Assembly: GCF_019973775.1 (NCBI RefSeq)
Contig: NZ_AP025032.1
Location: forward strand, 2,790,001 to 2,854,000
Origin: Aureimonas sp. SA4125
GTDB lineage: Bacteria; Pseudomonadota; Alphaproteobacteria; Rhizobiales; Rhizobiaceae
Direction of reading: 5' to 3'
Length of the DNA: 64,000 bases
Shown here: in pieces, positions 53,033 to 61,444 of the stretch
Numbering within the stretch: the stretch's first letter is position 1
Layout of the letters: every line of letters starts with the position of its first letter
Position numbers and translations under genes: made by a program
The notes under the pieces: model-generated
The model's input: the letters and a program-made list of their open reading frames with translations, nothing else
What the model was told of the DNA's origin: nothing
The model's database searches: none

Positions 53033-53817
53033 TAGCCACGCGCCTGCTTCGGCAGCGTCGTGTCCGCCGGATCGAGGAAGATGGATCCAAAGCCGCCGAG
53101 AGGGTTCATGTCGACGGCGAGCCCGTCGAGACAGCCCCAGAGCGTGAACGCCACCGAATCCAAGACCGGAATCCCGAGACGGGCCTCGAGCCGCGCCGCC
53201 ACCAGCGGGCCGCGCATATTGGTGCAGACGATGGCGATCGCGTCGGGACGCCCGGTCGCCGCTACGTCGCGGCACATCCGCTCGATCTCCTCCTCGCTGA
53301 CCTCGGCGAAGGAAAAATTATCGCTTAGACCGCCATGGGCCTCGCTGACGACCTCAATCCCGATCGATGCGTAATTGGTCGCGATCCGCTCCTGAACGTC
53401 CCGGGTATAGGGCGTCACCAGCCCGAGGCGTCGGACCGAAAGGCGCTTCAGAAGGCGATTCAGGCTGAGGATCGCGCTCGTCGCGGCAATTCCCGTCCGT
53501 TCTGTGATGGCCGCGCACAGCCGCTCGTCGCTGTCGAAACCGAGCCAGCTGGCGGAGGTGCCGTTCCAGGCGATGACGTCGCAGCGGGCGTCGGCGAGGA
53601 GTTCGGCCGCGGCCACGATCGTCGGCAGGGCGAACTGGCTGTTGGCCTTCTCGTCCAGGCCGATCTGGGTCACGCGGAACCGCCCGAAATGCGCTGTGAC
53701 GCGGGGAAACAGCGGCTCCAGCATATGCGCGGTGAACGGCTCGAGCACCGTGTTGGACGATGGCGTGAGCATGCCGATCAGCTTCCGGCCGCCGCGCTCC
53801 GCACTTTCTGTATTCAT
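53032..53817 (-). CDS. Asp/Glu/hydantoin racemase superfamily protein (maleate isomerase-like)
   Basis: The ATG at 53817 (MNTESAERGGRKLIGMLTPS) follows GAAGG; codons further upstream are AT-rich leader. The 261-residue product has the two-cysteine-family fold blocks MLTPSSNTVLEPF, VIAWNGTSASWLGFDSDE, TSAILSLNRLLKRL, LGLVTPYTRDVQERI and IVCTNMRGP, with one candidate catalytic Cys in VCTN; the first position carries Gly/Thr (NGTSASW) as in some maleate isomerase or arylmalonate decarboxylase relatives. Substrate unknown. First gene of the racemase-gntR-amidohydrolase operon. Confidence 0.82.
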   Translation of the reverse strand: MNTESAERGGRKLIGMLTPSSNTVLEPFTAHMLEPLFPRVTAHFGRFRVTQIGLDEKANSQFALPTIVAAAELLADARCDVIAWNGTSASWLGFDSDERLCAAITERTGIAATSAILSLNRLLKRLSVRRLGLVTPYTRDVQERIATNYASIGIEVVSEAHGGLSDNFSFAEVSEEEIERMCRDVAATGRPDAIAIVCTNMRGPLVAARLEARLGIPVLDSVAFTLWGCLDGLAVDMNPLGGFGSIFLDPADTTLPKQARG

Positions 53818-54119
53818 TTTTTCCGACCTTCTTGGCAAATTCGCTGATTCTGACGGATTTTCGCGCCGCTGCAGCCAGTGTGGGACCTTTGTCGCTCTTA
53901 AATCTAGACTGCTTAAATCGCTCATTGCAACGGCAGGATCAGAGTATAATCTTGGCAGCATTTTGCCCAGTTCTTAGTCAATTCCTAATTTCTTATTTTA
54001 TTTCAGCATCTTATGATCGCAATATCCTGCACAACATTTGCTGTTTGAGATCTTCGGTAAACCTGCAAGTCTGCACGCGTAACTTTGAATGCAAAATCGC
54101 CCCACCTCCCGGAGATCCG
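53818..54119. promoter_or_regulatory. Divergent AT-rich control region of the racemase operon and TRAP genes
   Basis: A 302-base non-coding region, strikingly AT-rich for this genome between 53890 and 54080. It holds a consensus-like TATAAT at 53945-53950 and a direct repeat CTTAAATC at 53897-53904 and 53912-53919 (15-bp step), a possible regulator site. GGAG precedes the dctP start. The GntR protein encoded next door is the obvious candidate to bind here. Confidence 0.45.
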
Positions 54120-55169
54120 ATGATGATGAAGAAGCTCCTCCTGACGGCTGGCATGATGACCGCCGTCGCGCTCGGCGCGGCGAATGCGGTGGCCCAGACG
54201 CCCCTGCGCGTCGCGGGCAATTTTTCGCAGAACACCAAGCATGTCGATATCGAGCGGGCGTTCTTCGACGGACTGGGCGCGGCCACCGGCATCGATCTGG
54301 GAATGAACTATAATCCGATGGACGTCGTCGGGGTGAAGGCCCCCGATGCGCTGCGCATGCTGCGCGGCGGTTCGTTCGACGTGATGTCGGTTCAGATCGG
54401 CATGGCCTCGCGCGACGACCCCTTCTTCGAGGGCGTCGACCTGATCGGCGTCTCGACCGACATGGCCGCGCTGCGCAAGGTCGTCGACGCCTATCGCAGC
54501 GTGTTCGACAAGCGACTGGAGGAGAAGTTCAACGCCAAGGTGTTGACCCTCTGGCCCTTCGGCCCCCAGGTCTTCTACTGCAACAGCCCGATCAAGACCC
54601 TGGCCGACCTGAAGGGACTGAAGGTGCGCAGTTTCACGCCGTCGATGTCGGCCATGCTGGAGCATTTCGGGGCAACGCCGGTGACGCTGCAATTCTCCGA
54701 AGTCTATCCCGCCCTGCAGCGCGGCGTCGTGTCCTGCGGCGTGACCTCGCCGACCTCCGGCAATACCGGCAACTGGCCTGAGGTGACGAAATTCTTCCTG
54801 CCGCTCTCGGTCTCCGGCTCGGTCCAGGGTCACTTCATCAACCTCGACAAGTGGAACAGCTTCTCGCCGGAGCAGCAGGCTTCGCTGACCGCCGCCTTCA
54901 AGCAGCTCGAGGACCAACTGTGGGGCCTCGCGGTCACCTCCAATGACGACGCGATGGCCTGCAACACAGGCGCCGAGGCCTGCAGCGGACACAAGAAGTT
55001 CGACATGACGATGGTCGAGATCACGCCCGAGGACCAGGCCAAGGTGAAGGAAGCCGCCGAGCAGGTGGTCCTGCCGATCTGGCGCGACACCTGCAACACC
55101 GTCGACCCGACCTGCTCGGCCACCTGGAACGAGACCGCGGGCGCCGCCGCCGGACTGACGATCCAGTAG
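54120..55169 (+). CDS. dctP: TRAP transporter substrate-binding protein (DctP family)
   Basis: A 349-residue periplasmic protein with a signal peptide (LLLTAGMMTAVALGAANAVA, cleavage before QTPLRV). DctP-family blocks include LRVAGNFSQNTKHVD, LWPFGPQVFYCNSPIKTLAD, LKGLKVRSFTPSMSAMLEHF with the ligand-binding Arg, and EVYPALQRGVVSCGVTSPTS. Two extra cysteine pairs near the C-terminus (MACNTGAEACSG, DTCNTVDPTCSA) are notable. It should bind a carboxylate-type ligand and deliver it to DctQ/DctM. The ligand is unknown. Confidence 0.92.
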   Translation: MMMKKLLLTAGMMTAVALGAANAVAQTPLRVAGNFSQNTKHVDIERAFFDGLGAATGIDLGMNYNPMDVVGVKAPDALRMLRGGSFDVMSVQIGMASRDDPFFEGVDLIGVSTDMAALRKVVDAYRSVFDKRLEEKFNAKVLTLWPFGPQVFYCNSPIKTLADLKGLKVRSFTPSMSAMLEHFGATPVTLQFSEVYPALQRGVVSCGVTSPTSGNTGNWPEVTKFFLPLSVSGSVQGHFINLDKWNSFSPEQQASLTAAFKQLEDQLWGLAVTSNDDAMACNTGAEACSGHKKFDMTMVEITPEDQAKVKEAAEQVVLPIWRDTCNTVDPTCSATWNETAGAAAGLTIQ

Positions 55170-55176
55170 TCGCAGA

Positions 55177-55208
55177 CGGGGACGGCTCGCCTCGGCGGGC
55201 CGTCTCCG
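55177..55208 (+). terminator. GC-rich hairpin between dctP and dctQ
   Basis: A stem of about 14 bp (core GACGGC paired with GCCGTC, extended on both sides) begins 7 bases after the dctP stop. No U-tract is present, so partial termination or message stabilisation favouring the binding protein is more likely than full termination. Confidence 0.5.
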
Positions 55209-55303
55209 CGGTCGCCCTTCGTTCCATCGGAGCGCGACATTCTTCCATCAGTTGCGGCCGTGCCCGGCGATCCCCGCCTGTCCGGCCGAGCGGAAAGGGC
55301 ACC

Positions 55304-55894
55304 ATGCGGACCAACCCGCTTCAGACCTATCTCGGCCCGCCAGCCCGGATATTCGCGCTGGTCGGGGGCTACGCCATTCTGGCCCTGGCTCTGGTGATCA
55401 CCTGCGAGGTGCTGGTGCGCCGCTTCTTCAACTTCTCACTGCAGGGGGGCGACGAGTTCGGCGGTTATGTCCTGGCCGTCGTCGCAGCCTTCGGCTTTGC
55501 CTATGCCTGGCTGGAGCGCGCCCATACAAGGGTTGAGCTGGTGCTGGAGCGGCTGCCGCCCGGCCTTCGCAGCTTTCTCGATCTCCTGTCGGTCCTGTCG
55601 ATCGCCGCGATGGCGATCTTCATGGCCTGGCGCGGCTTCACCACGCTGACCGAGAGCATCGACTATGGCTCCTTGTCGGGAACGCCGATGATGACGCCGC
55701 TGTGGCAGCCGCAGGCGGTCTGGGTCGCCGGCCTGCTGTTCTTTGCCCTCGTCGCCAGCGCCACCGCGGTCCAGGCGTGCCTGTTGTTCCTGCGCCGCTC
55801 GCCGCTTCTGGCCGACTGGTACGGCGTGAAATCGCTGAACGAGGAGATCCGGGAGCACGCCGCGCAACTGGCCGAACGGAGTGCGCGGTCATGA
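55304..55894 (+). CDS. dctQ: TRAP transporter small permease (DctQ family)
   Basis: A 196-residue protein with four membrane helices (FALVGGYAILALALVITCEV, GYVLAVVAAFGFAYAW, LSIAAMAIFMAWRGF, AVWVAGLLFFALVASA). The conserved TRAP small-subunit segment VLVRRFFNFSLQGGDEFGGY sits after helix 1 and AHTRVELVLERLP after helix 2. The stop overlaps the dctM start by 4 bases (ATGA). Confidence 0.93.
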   Translation: MRTNPLQTYLGPPARIFALVGGYAILALALVITCEVLVRRFFNFSLQGGDEFGGYVLAVVAAFGFAYAWLERAHTRVELVLERLPPGLRSFLDLLSVLSIAAMAIFMAWRGFTTLTESIDYGSLSGTPMMTPLWQPQAVWVAGLLFFALVASATAVQACLLFLRRSPLLADWYGVKSLNEEIREHAAQLAERSARS

Positions 55895-57195
55895 TCGGCT
55901 TCCTGCCGGCCGGGATCGGCTTCCTGATCATGCTCGGGCTGATGCTGATCGGCGTTCCCGTGGCCATCGCCTTGTTCGGCACCGCCGCGCTCGGCGCCGT
56001 CGTCTATCTCGGCCTGCCGACGCTTCTCGTCTTCGGCAACCAGACCTGGAGCGTTCTCAACGACTTCATCCTGACGGCCATTCCGCTGTTCATCTTTCTC
56101 GGCGAGCTCCTCGTGCGTTCGGGGGTGGCCGACGGCATGTATCGCTCGCTGACCGACTGGCTGCGCCGCCTGCCCGGTGGGCTGCTCCACACCAACATCG
56201 CCGCCAGCAGCCTGTTTGCCGCCGTCTCAGGCTCGTCCGTCGCAACCGCCGCGACGATCGGCACCGTGGCGATTCCGGCAATGGAGAAATACGACTACGA
56301 CGACCGCATCACCTTGGGCTCGATCGCCGCCGGCGCGACGCTCGGCATCCTGATCCCGCCCTCGATCAACATGATCATCTACGGCTCGATGTCGAACACC
56401 TCGATCGGGCAGCTGTTTGCCGCTGGTATCGTTCCGGGCGTGGTGCTCGCTTTCCTGTTCATGGCCTACATCCTCGTCGCCAGCCTGCTGAAGCCGTCGC
56501 TGGCGGGAAGGACGCCGCCGGACGTGCCGCTGGCGCAGAAGCTGCGCAACCTCGTCGATATCCTGCCGCCGTTGGCAATCTTCGTGCTCGTCATGGGATC
56601 GATCTACACCGGCTGGGCAACGCCGTCGGAATCGGCAGCGCTGGGCGTCGTCGGGGCGCTCGTCGTCACCATCGCCAAGCGGCGATTCTCCCTGGCCATG
56701 CTGCACGAGGCCATGCTGTCGACGGTGAAGATCAGCGCGATGATCCTCCTGATCGTCGTCGCCGCCCAGTTCCTGAACTTCGTCATCGGCATTCTCGGCA
56801 TCCCGCAGACGCTGACACGCGTCGTCGGCGCCGTCGCCAGCAGTCCGCTCGAGGCGATCCTGCTCTTCATCGTCTTCTACTTCATTCTCGGCTGCTTCCT
56901 CGAAACCCTGTCGATGATGATCGCAACGATCCCGATCGTCATGCCGATCGTTTTCCACTTCGGCATCGATCCCGTCTGGTTCGGCGTCTTCCTGGTGATC
57001 ATGATGGAGGTGGCGCTGATCACGCCGCCGCTCGGCATGAATCTCTTCATCGTCCAGGGCGTGCGGGGCCGTGGCTCGATCGTCGACGTGATGCGCGGCG
57101 CCATGCCCTTCGTGGTGATCATGCTGGCCATGGTGGCGCTTCTGGTCGCCTTTCCCTCGCTCGCTCTGTGGCTGCCGGGGCAGATGTATCCCTGA
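55891..57195 (+). CDS. dctM: TRAP transporter large permease (DctM family)
   Basis: A 434-residue permease with about 12 helices. Family blocks: GVPVAIALFGTAALG, LTAIPLFIFLGELLVRSG, LLHTNIAASSLFAAVSGSSV with ATAATIGTVAIPAM, GATLGILIPPSINMIIYGS, TGWATPSESAALGVVGAL and the C-terminal MEVALITPPLGMNLFIVQG. It forms the sodium-coupled transport channel with DctQ. Length is normal and no lesions are seen. Confidence 0.95.
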   Translation: MIGFLPAGIGFLIMLGLMLIGVPVAIALFGTAALGAVVYLGLPTLLVFGNQTWSVLNDFILTAIPLFIFLGELLVRSGVADGMYRSLTDWLRRLPGGLLHTNIAASSLFAAVSGSSVATAATIGTVAIPAMEKYDYDDRITLGSIAAGATLGILIPPSINMIIYGSMSNTSIGQLFAAGIVPGVVLAFLFMAYILVASLLKPSLAGRTPPDVPLAQKLRNLVDILPPLAIFVLVMGSIYTGWATPSESAALGVVGALVVTIAKRRFSLAMLHEAMLSTVKISAMILLIVVAAQFLNFVIGILGIPQTLTRVVGAVASSPLEAILLFIVFYFILGCFLETLSMMIATIPIVMPIVFHFGIDPVWFGVFLVIMMEVALITPPLGMNLFIVQGVRGRGSIVDVMRGAMPFVVIMLAMVALLVAFPSLALWLPGQMYP

Positions 57196-57211
57196 GCGGC
57201 GCAGGGCGGCG

Positions 57212-57427
57212 GTGGCCCGGCCCCCGCGATACCTGCCGGAGCCGGCCATCGACGCACAGTCGCCCACCGTGACGGCGCGGATCCCGCAAGGCCGACCCCC
57301 GATGGACATCCGGCGCCTCTCGGCCGCCTGCGGCTATGCCGGGACGCGCGACATCGCTCTGGCGGCGACCGGTCACATGGACTGGCTGCGATCGGCCGGC
57401 CTGCGGCAAGAGATCGTCACCCCATGA
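57212..57427 (+). pseudogene. C-terminal fragment of an NAD-dependent epimerase/dehydratase
   Basis: An open frame of about 72 codons directly after dctM. Its end, PPMDIRRLSAACGYAG followed by ALAATGHMDWLRSAG, resembles the last 35 residues of extended SDR epimerases (pattern DisRl...Gy...l..g....idWlr). The Rossmann fold and YxxxK site are missing, so only the tail of the gene remains. Its stop overlaps the next ATG by 4 bases (ATGA at 57424), as in an ancestral operon. Confidence 0.45.
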
Positions 57428-57945
57428 CGCCAGCCGAAGATCCGCTCATCCCCGCCAAGGGCGTCTCGAAATTCTACGATGATTTCCAGGCTTTGCAGAG
57501 CATCCACCGGCCCGTCCACAAGGGCCGCAAGGTGGTGATCTGCGGACCGTCGGGATCGGGGAAGTCGACACTGATCCGCTGCATCAACGGCCTGGAGAAA
57601 TTTCGTAAAGTCGAGATTCTGGTGGACGGCGAAGGCCGGGCGCCGGGCGGGCGCGGTCTCGACCGGGTGCTTCACCTGGTCGGAATGGTGTTTCAGCATT
57701 TCAACCTGTTCCCCCACCTCACCATCCTCGAGAACCCCACCATCGCCCCGATCAAGATCGGCCGCATGCCGCGGGGCGAGGCGCGCGATCTGGCGATGCA
57801 TTATCTGGAGCGCGTCCACATCGCCGAGCACGCCGACAAGCGGCCCTCCCAGCTCTCCGGCGGCCAGCAGCAGCGGGTTGCCATCGCTCGCGCGCTCTGC
57901 ATGCGCCCGAAAGCCATGCTGTTCGACGAGCCGCGGCCGTGGTGA
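57424..57945 (+). pseudogene. Amino-acid ABC transporter ATP-binding protein, C-terminally truncated
   Basis: A GlnQ/HisP-type ATPase beginning with a normal ATG. Walker A GPSGSGKST, Q-loop VGMVFQHFNLFPHLTILEN and signature [20 protein letters not shown] are intact. After Walker B (AMLFDEP) the expected TSALDPE is replaced by RPW and a stop, removing the D-loop, switch histidine and about 70 residues. The 173-residue product should be inactive. No cognate permease or binding protein is adjacent. Confidence 0.85.
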
Positions 57946-58024
57946 CGCGGCTTCCCCGCCGGCATGGCCGAGCCGGGTTACAACGTGGCCGAGGCTTCCC
58001 TGCGACAGAAGAGGATACTGAGGA

Positions 58025-58801
58025 ATGACCCAGAGACTGGCAAGCAAGGTGGCGATCGTCACCGGCGGATCCTCGGGGATCGGACGATGCATCGCCCGGC
58101 ATTTTGCCAAGCACGGCGCGGCGGAGGTCGTCGCCGACATCACGACAGAGGCCATCGAAGGCGGCGAACCCATCGCCGACGTGATTGCGCGGGAGGGCGG
58201 GACGGCGCTTTTCGTGCAGACCGACGTCGCGAAGGCGGATGCCGTCACGGCCCTCGTCGACGCGGCCGTCACGCGGTTCGGCAAGATCGATATCCTCGTC
58301 AACAATGCCGTCCTGCGCGCCGGCAAGGCGCTTCTGGAAACCGAGGAAGCCGACTGGGACCGGGTGATGGATGTCAGCCTAAAGGGCGCCTATCTCTGCG
58401 CCCGGACCGTCCTGCGCCAGATGGTTTCGCAGCCCATCCTCGGCGAGGCACGCGGGCGGCTGATCAACATCTCGTCCCAGCACGGCCATGTCAGCGCGCC
58501 CGAAGACTTCGCCTACGGCGTCAGCAAAGCCGGCATCGCCTACATGACCCGGCAGATCGCCGCGGACTATGCCAAGGACTACATCGTCTGCAACGGGATC
58601 GCGCCCGGCAAGATCCTGACCGGCAAAAGCGGCCGGGCCGTCGAGCCGAAGTGGATCGACTATTCCGAGCAGCGGACGCCCTGGCCGCGCCTCGGCACGC
58701 CGCAGGACGTCGCCAATGCCGCATTGTTTCTCGCCAGCGAAGAGGCGACCTATCTGACGGGCCACAATCTCTTCGTCGACGGCGGCTGGATGGCCGCCTG
58801 A
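58025..58801 (+). CDS. Short-chain dehydrogenase/reductase
   Basis: A 258-residue classical SDR. The cofactor motif TGGSSGIG spans residues 13-20, acidic Asp in VVADIT suggests NAD preference, NNAV follows the NNAG position, and the catalytic Ser in INISSQHG and Tyr/Lys in YGVSKAG are present. The C-terminus ends ATYLTGHNLFVDGGWMA as usual. A sugar or hydroxy-acid substrate is likely given the epimerase and ABC fragments upstream, but it cannot be named. GAGGA precedes the ATG. Confidence 0.92.
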   Translation: MTQRLASKVAIVTGGSSGIGRCIARHFAKHGAAEVVADITTEAIEGGEPIADVIAREGGTALFVQTDVAKADAVTALVDAAVTRFGKIDILVNNAVLRAGKALLETEEADWDRVMDVSLKGAYLCARTVLRQMVSQPILGEARGRLINISSQHGHVSAPEDFAYGVSKAGIAYMTRQIAADYAKDYIVCNGIAPGKILTGKSGRAVEPKWIDYSEQRTPWPRLGTPQDVANAALFLASEEATYLTGHNLFVDGGWMAA

Positions 58802-58890
58802 CGCAAAGGTGCCTGACCTGGCCGTCTTCGAGCAGACATTCCACTCAGCCCGCCGTGCAGATTCGCCGGGCCACGTCTGTTGCAGTTTTC

Positions 58891-59904
58891 TTAGTCCGTT
58901 GCCGCGTCGGCGCGGCGCAGATAGGGCGCAATGGATATTGGCTGGGGAAGCACCGCGACGATCTTCATTTGCGCGATGGTGCGCTGCTTTGCCGCCTCGA
59001 TATGGGTCAGGAGCATGGCGGCTGCGGCCTCCACGGCGCCGTGCATCAGAAGTTCGACCATCATCCGCTGTTCTACGATCGAGGCGCGGTCCTGCGGCAG
59101 GCCAAGCTGGCGCAGGACCTGCTGCGACATCAGCACGGTGTGCAGATTACGCCGGATCAGGTCGCGCAGGCCGAGATTGGGCGTTGCCAGCACGATGTCG
59201 TTGACGAAAAGATTGGAGAGCTCTGAAAAGTCGTCGCCGATGGCCGTCTCGTCCCAGTCCTCATGGGCGTGCAGCCGGTCGCGAATGTCCGGCAGTTGGC
59301 CCGGCCTCAGCATCGGCAGGGCTGAGATCAGCCCATGCGGCTCAAGAATCTTGCGCAGTTCGAACTGATCCTTGATCGTCTGGGCTGTGATCGGCCCGGC
59401 GACCCAATGCGAACTCTGGTTCTTGTCGACCAGCTGCCGCTCCTGCAGGCGTCCCAGCACATCACGGACGATGGTGCGGCTGACGTCGAAATGCTCTGCA
59501 AGTTCAGTCTCGATGATCCGGTACTGACCGAACACCAGGCAGCGCGTCACGTCCGCCTCGACGGCGGCGTAGATCCGCCGCCAGGTCTGCCGATTCTGGA
59601 AACCGTTGTCCGCTTCAACTGGGAGCAGCAGGTCGAGTGTCAGCAGGTCGACACGCCGACGTTTCACCCCCGGCGTCCCGGCGAGATAGCCACGTCCTTC
59701 GAAGCGGTGGATCAGCCCCTCTCCCTCGAGCTGGGCGAGCGCTCGTTGCACGGGAGCGCGCGACAGACGGAAGAGCTCTGCCACCGGCCCCTCCAGCAGG
59801 ACCGTGCCATCAGGCACGCGACCCTCGGCGATATTCCGGCGGAGCGCGTCGGCCACCACCTCGTAGCGACGCGGAAGGGAGAAATGTGCGGATTCCTTCG
59901 CCAT
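58891..59904 (-). CDS. GntR/FCD-type regulator with two winged-helix domains
   Basis: A 337-residue protein. A first GntR winged helix is at about residues 12-76 (RYEVVADALRRNIAEG, FRLSRAPVQRALAQLEGEGL, GRGYLAG). A second lies at about 105-171 (RRIYAAVEADVTRCLVFG, LAEHFDVSRTIVRDVLGRLQ, DKNQSSHWV). An FCD-like helical domain with FELRKILEPHG and HIEAAKQRTIAQM follows. Most FadR-type regulators have a single winged helix, so this doubled arrangement is uncommon. It is convergent with the SDR gene and probably controlled the surrounding catabolic genes. Confidence 0.85.
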   Translation of the reverse strand: MAKESAHFSLPRRYEVVADALRRNIAEGRVPDGTVLLEGPVAELFRLSRAPVQRALAQLEGEGLIHRFEGRGYLAGTPGVKRRRVDLLTLDLLLPVEADNGFQNRQTWRRIYAAVEADVTRCLVFGQYRIIETELAEHFDVSRTIVRDVLGRLQERQLVDKNQSSHWVAGPITAQTIKDQFELRKILEPHGLISALPMLRPGQLPDIRDRLHAHEDWDETAIGDDFSELSNLFVNDIVLATPNLGLRDLIRRNLHTVLMSQQVLRQLGLPQDRASIVEQRMMVELLMHGAVEAAAAMLLTHIEAAKQRTIAQMKIVAVLPQPISIAPYLRRADAATD

Positions 59905-60013
59905 CGGTCCTCCGGCGGAGCATGATCGCCCGGCTTAACATGCGCAACGCACGTACCGTAAAATTAAAAATGCATAATGCATACGATGATCGAAAATTGA
60001 TCACAACGCCTAG

Positions 60014-60031
60014 CACTACTTTGGCAGGTTG
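60014..60031. repeat. Left terminal inverted repeat of the IS701 element
   Basis: CACTACTTTGGCAGGTTG, preceded by the CTAG target duplication at 60010-60013. Confidence 0.95.
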
Positions 60032-60094
60032 GAGGAACCGAGTGGCATCATCGTTGATTCGGATGTCATGATGGGCTGACCGGAATGACGCGCG

Positions 60095-61402
60095 ATGACG
60101 GTGGACGATGGCTGGCGAAGCGATTTGGAGCGGTGGCTCGAACCGTTTTTGGCGGGGCTGTCGCATCCCTCTCGGCGCAGGATGTGTCCGCAATACATCG
60201 CTGGCTTGATCGGCCCCGGTGACCGCAAGAGCGTGCAGCCGATGGCTGCTCGTGCGGGTGAAGCCGGCTATGACCAGCTTCACCATTTCGTTGCGGCAGG
60301 GATATGGGACAGCGCACCGCTCGAGTCGGCGCTGCTGAACGAGGCCGACCGGCTGGTGGGTGGTGCCTGTGCCTTCCTCGTCATTGACGACACGGCGATG
60401 CCGAAGAAGGGCTATCATTCGGTCGGCGTCGCGCCCCAATATGCCTCGTCACTGGGTAAGAATGCGAACTGTCAGACGTTGGTGTCGGTGACGCTGGCGT
60501 CGCGTGAAGTGCCGGTGATGGTTGGCCTGCGCCTATTCCTGCCTGAGAGCTGGACCGGCGATCCGGAGCGCATGACGCGGGCGAAGGTGCCCGTCGAGAG
60601 GCAGGTCGTCCTGACCAAGCCGGAGATCGCTATCGAGGAAATCGACAGGGTAAGGGCCGCCGGTGTGCGCTTCGGCTGCGTGTTGGCTGATGCCGGCTAC
60701 GGCATGAGCGCGCCGTTCCGCCAGGCGCTGAGCGAGCGCGGCCTATCCTGGGCGGTCGGCATACCCGGCCGTCAGAAGGTGTATCCAGCTGACGTCGCGA
60801 TGATCTTCCCAATCTCGGGACATGGCCGGCCTCGGCAGCACCACATCCCCGATGCGAAGTCCGTCGCCGCCGAGAAGCTGCTGGCCGGGCAGCAATGGAA
60901 AAGGGTCAGTTGGCGGCGCGGCACGAAAGGGCGGCTGGCGGCGCGTTTCGCAGCTTTGCGAGTGCGCGTGGCCGACGGTCCGACCCAGCGGATCCGCGAC
61001 ATGGGCAACCAGCATCTGCCGGGCGAAGAAGTTTGGCTGGTCGGTGAGCATCGCTCGACCGGCGAACGCAAATACTACCTCTCGAACTTGCCAGCCGACG
61101 CGACGATCAAAACGCTTGCGGGAGCTATCAAGGCGCGGTGGATCTGTGAGCAGGCACATCAGCAGCTCAAAGAGGAGCTCGGCCTCGACCACTTCGAAGG
61201 GCGATCATGGACCGGACTGCACCGACACGCGCTGATGACGATGATCGCCTACGCCTTCCTCCAGTCCCGCCGCCTCACCGCAGCGGGACGGAAAAAAAAG
61301 AGTCTCGGGTCCGCCGCCGCAACCGAGCATGCCCGCTGTCCGACAGGCGATCCTCAACGTCTTCGCAAGACCGCCGCCGGCACGTTGCCCTCATTGCAAT
61401 GA
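60095..61402 (+). CDS. IS701 family transposase, frame shifted near its C-terminus
   Basis: A 435-residue DDE transposase as read. Blocks include the N-terminal PYIAGLIGPGDRKSVQPM-like YIAGLIGPGDRKSVQPMA, the first catalytic Asp in FLVIDDTAMPKKG, the second in VLADAGYGMS, and the Glu in ICEQAHQQLKEELGLDHFEG. At 61292-61299 there is a run of eight A. With seven A the frame would continue as SGPPPQPSMPAVRQAIL and PARCPHCNEPL to a TAG at 61440-61442, which is the usual IS701 C-terminus. The reading here instead ends at 61402 with an unrelated tail. Slippage could restore the full protein. Confidence 0.9.
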   Translation: MTVDDGWRSDLERWLEPFLAGLSHPSRRRMCPQYIAGLIGPGDRKSVQPMAARAGEAGYDQLHHFVAAGIWDSAPLESALLNEADRLVGGACAFLVIDDTAMPKKGYHSVGVAPQYASSLGKNANCQTLVSVTLASREVPVMVGLRLFLPESWTGDPERMTRAKVPVERQVVLTKPEIAIEEIDRVRAAGVRFGCVLADAGYGMSAPFRQALSERGLSWAVGIPGRQKVYPADVAMIFPISGHGRPRQHHIPDAKSVAAEKLLAGQQWKRVSWRRGTKGRLAARFAALRVRVADGPTQRIRDMGNQHLPGEEVWLVGEHRSTGERKYYLSNLPADATIKTLAGAIKARWICEQAHQQLKEELGLDHFEGRSWTGLHRHALMTMIAYAFLQSRRLTAAGRKKKSLGSAAATEHARCPTGDPQRLRKTAAGTLPSLQ

Positions 61403-61426
61403 ACCGCTCGCTTCGCCTTCGACAAT

Positions 61427-61444
61427 CAACCTGCCAAAGTAGTG
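61427..61444. repeat. Right terminal inverted repeat of the IS701 element
   Basis: CAACCTGCCAAAGTAGTG, the exact complement of the left repeat, followed by CTAG at 61445-61448. Confidence 0.95.

Larger units (their letters stand above)
60014..61444 (+). mobile_element. Complete IS701-family insertion sequence, 1431 bp
   Basis: Perfect 18-bp terminal inverted repeats, CACTACTTTGGCAGGTTG at 60014-60031 and its complement at 61427-61444, bracket one transposase gene. CTAG flanks both ends (60010-60013 and 61445-61448), fitting the 4-bp YTAR target duplication of the family. Ends are intact, so insertion looks recent. Confidence 0.95.
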
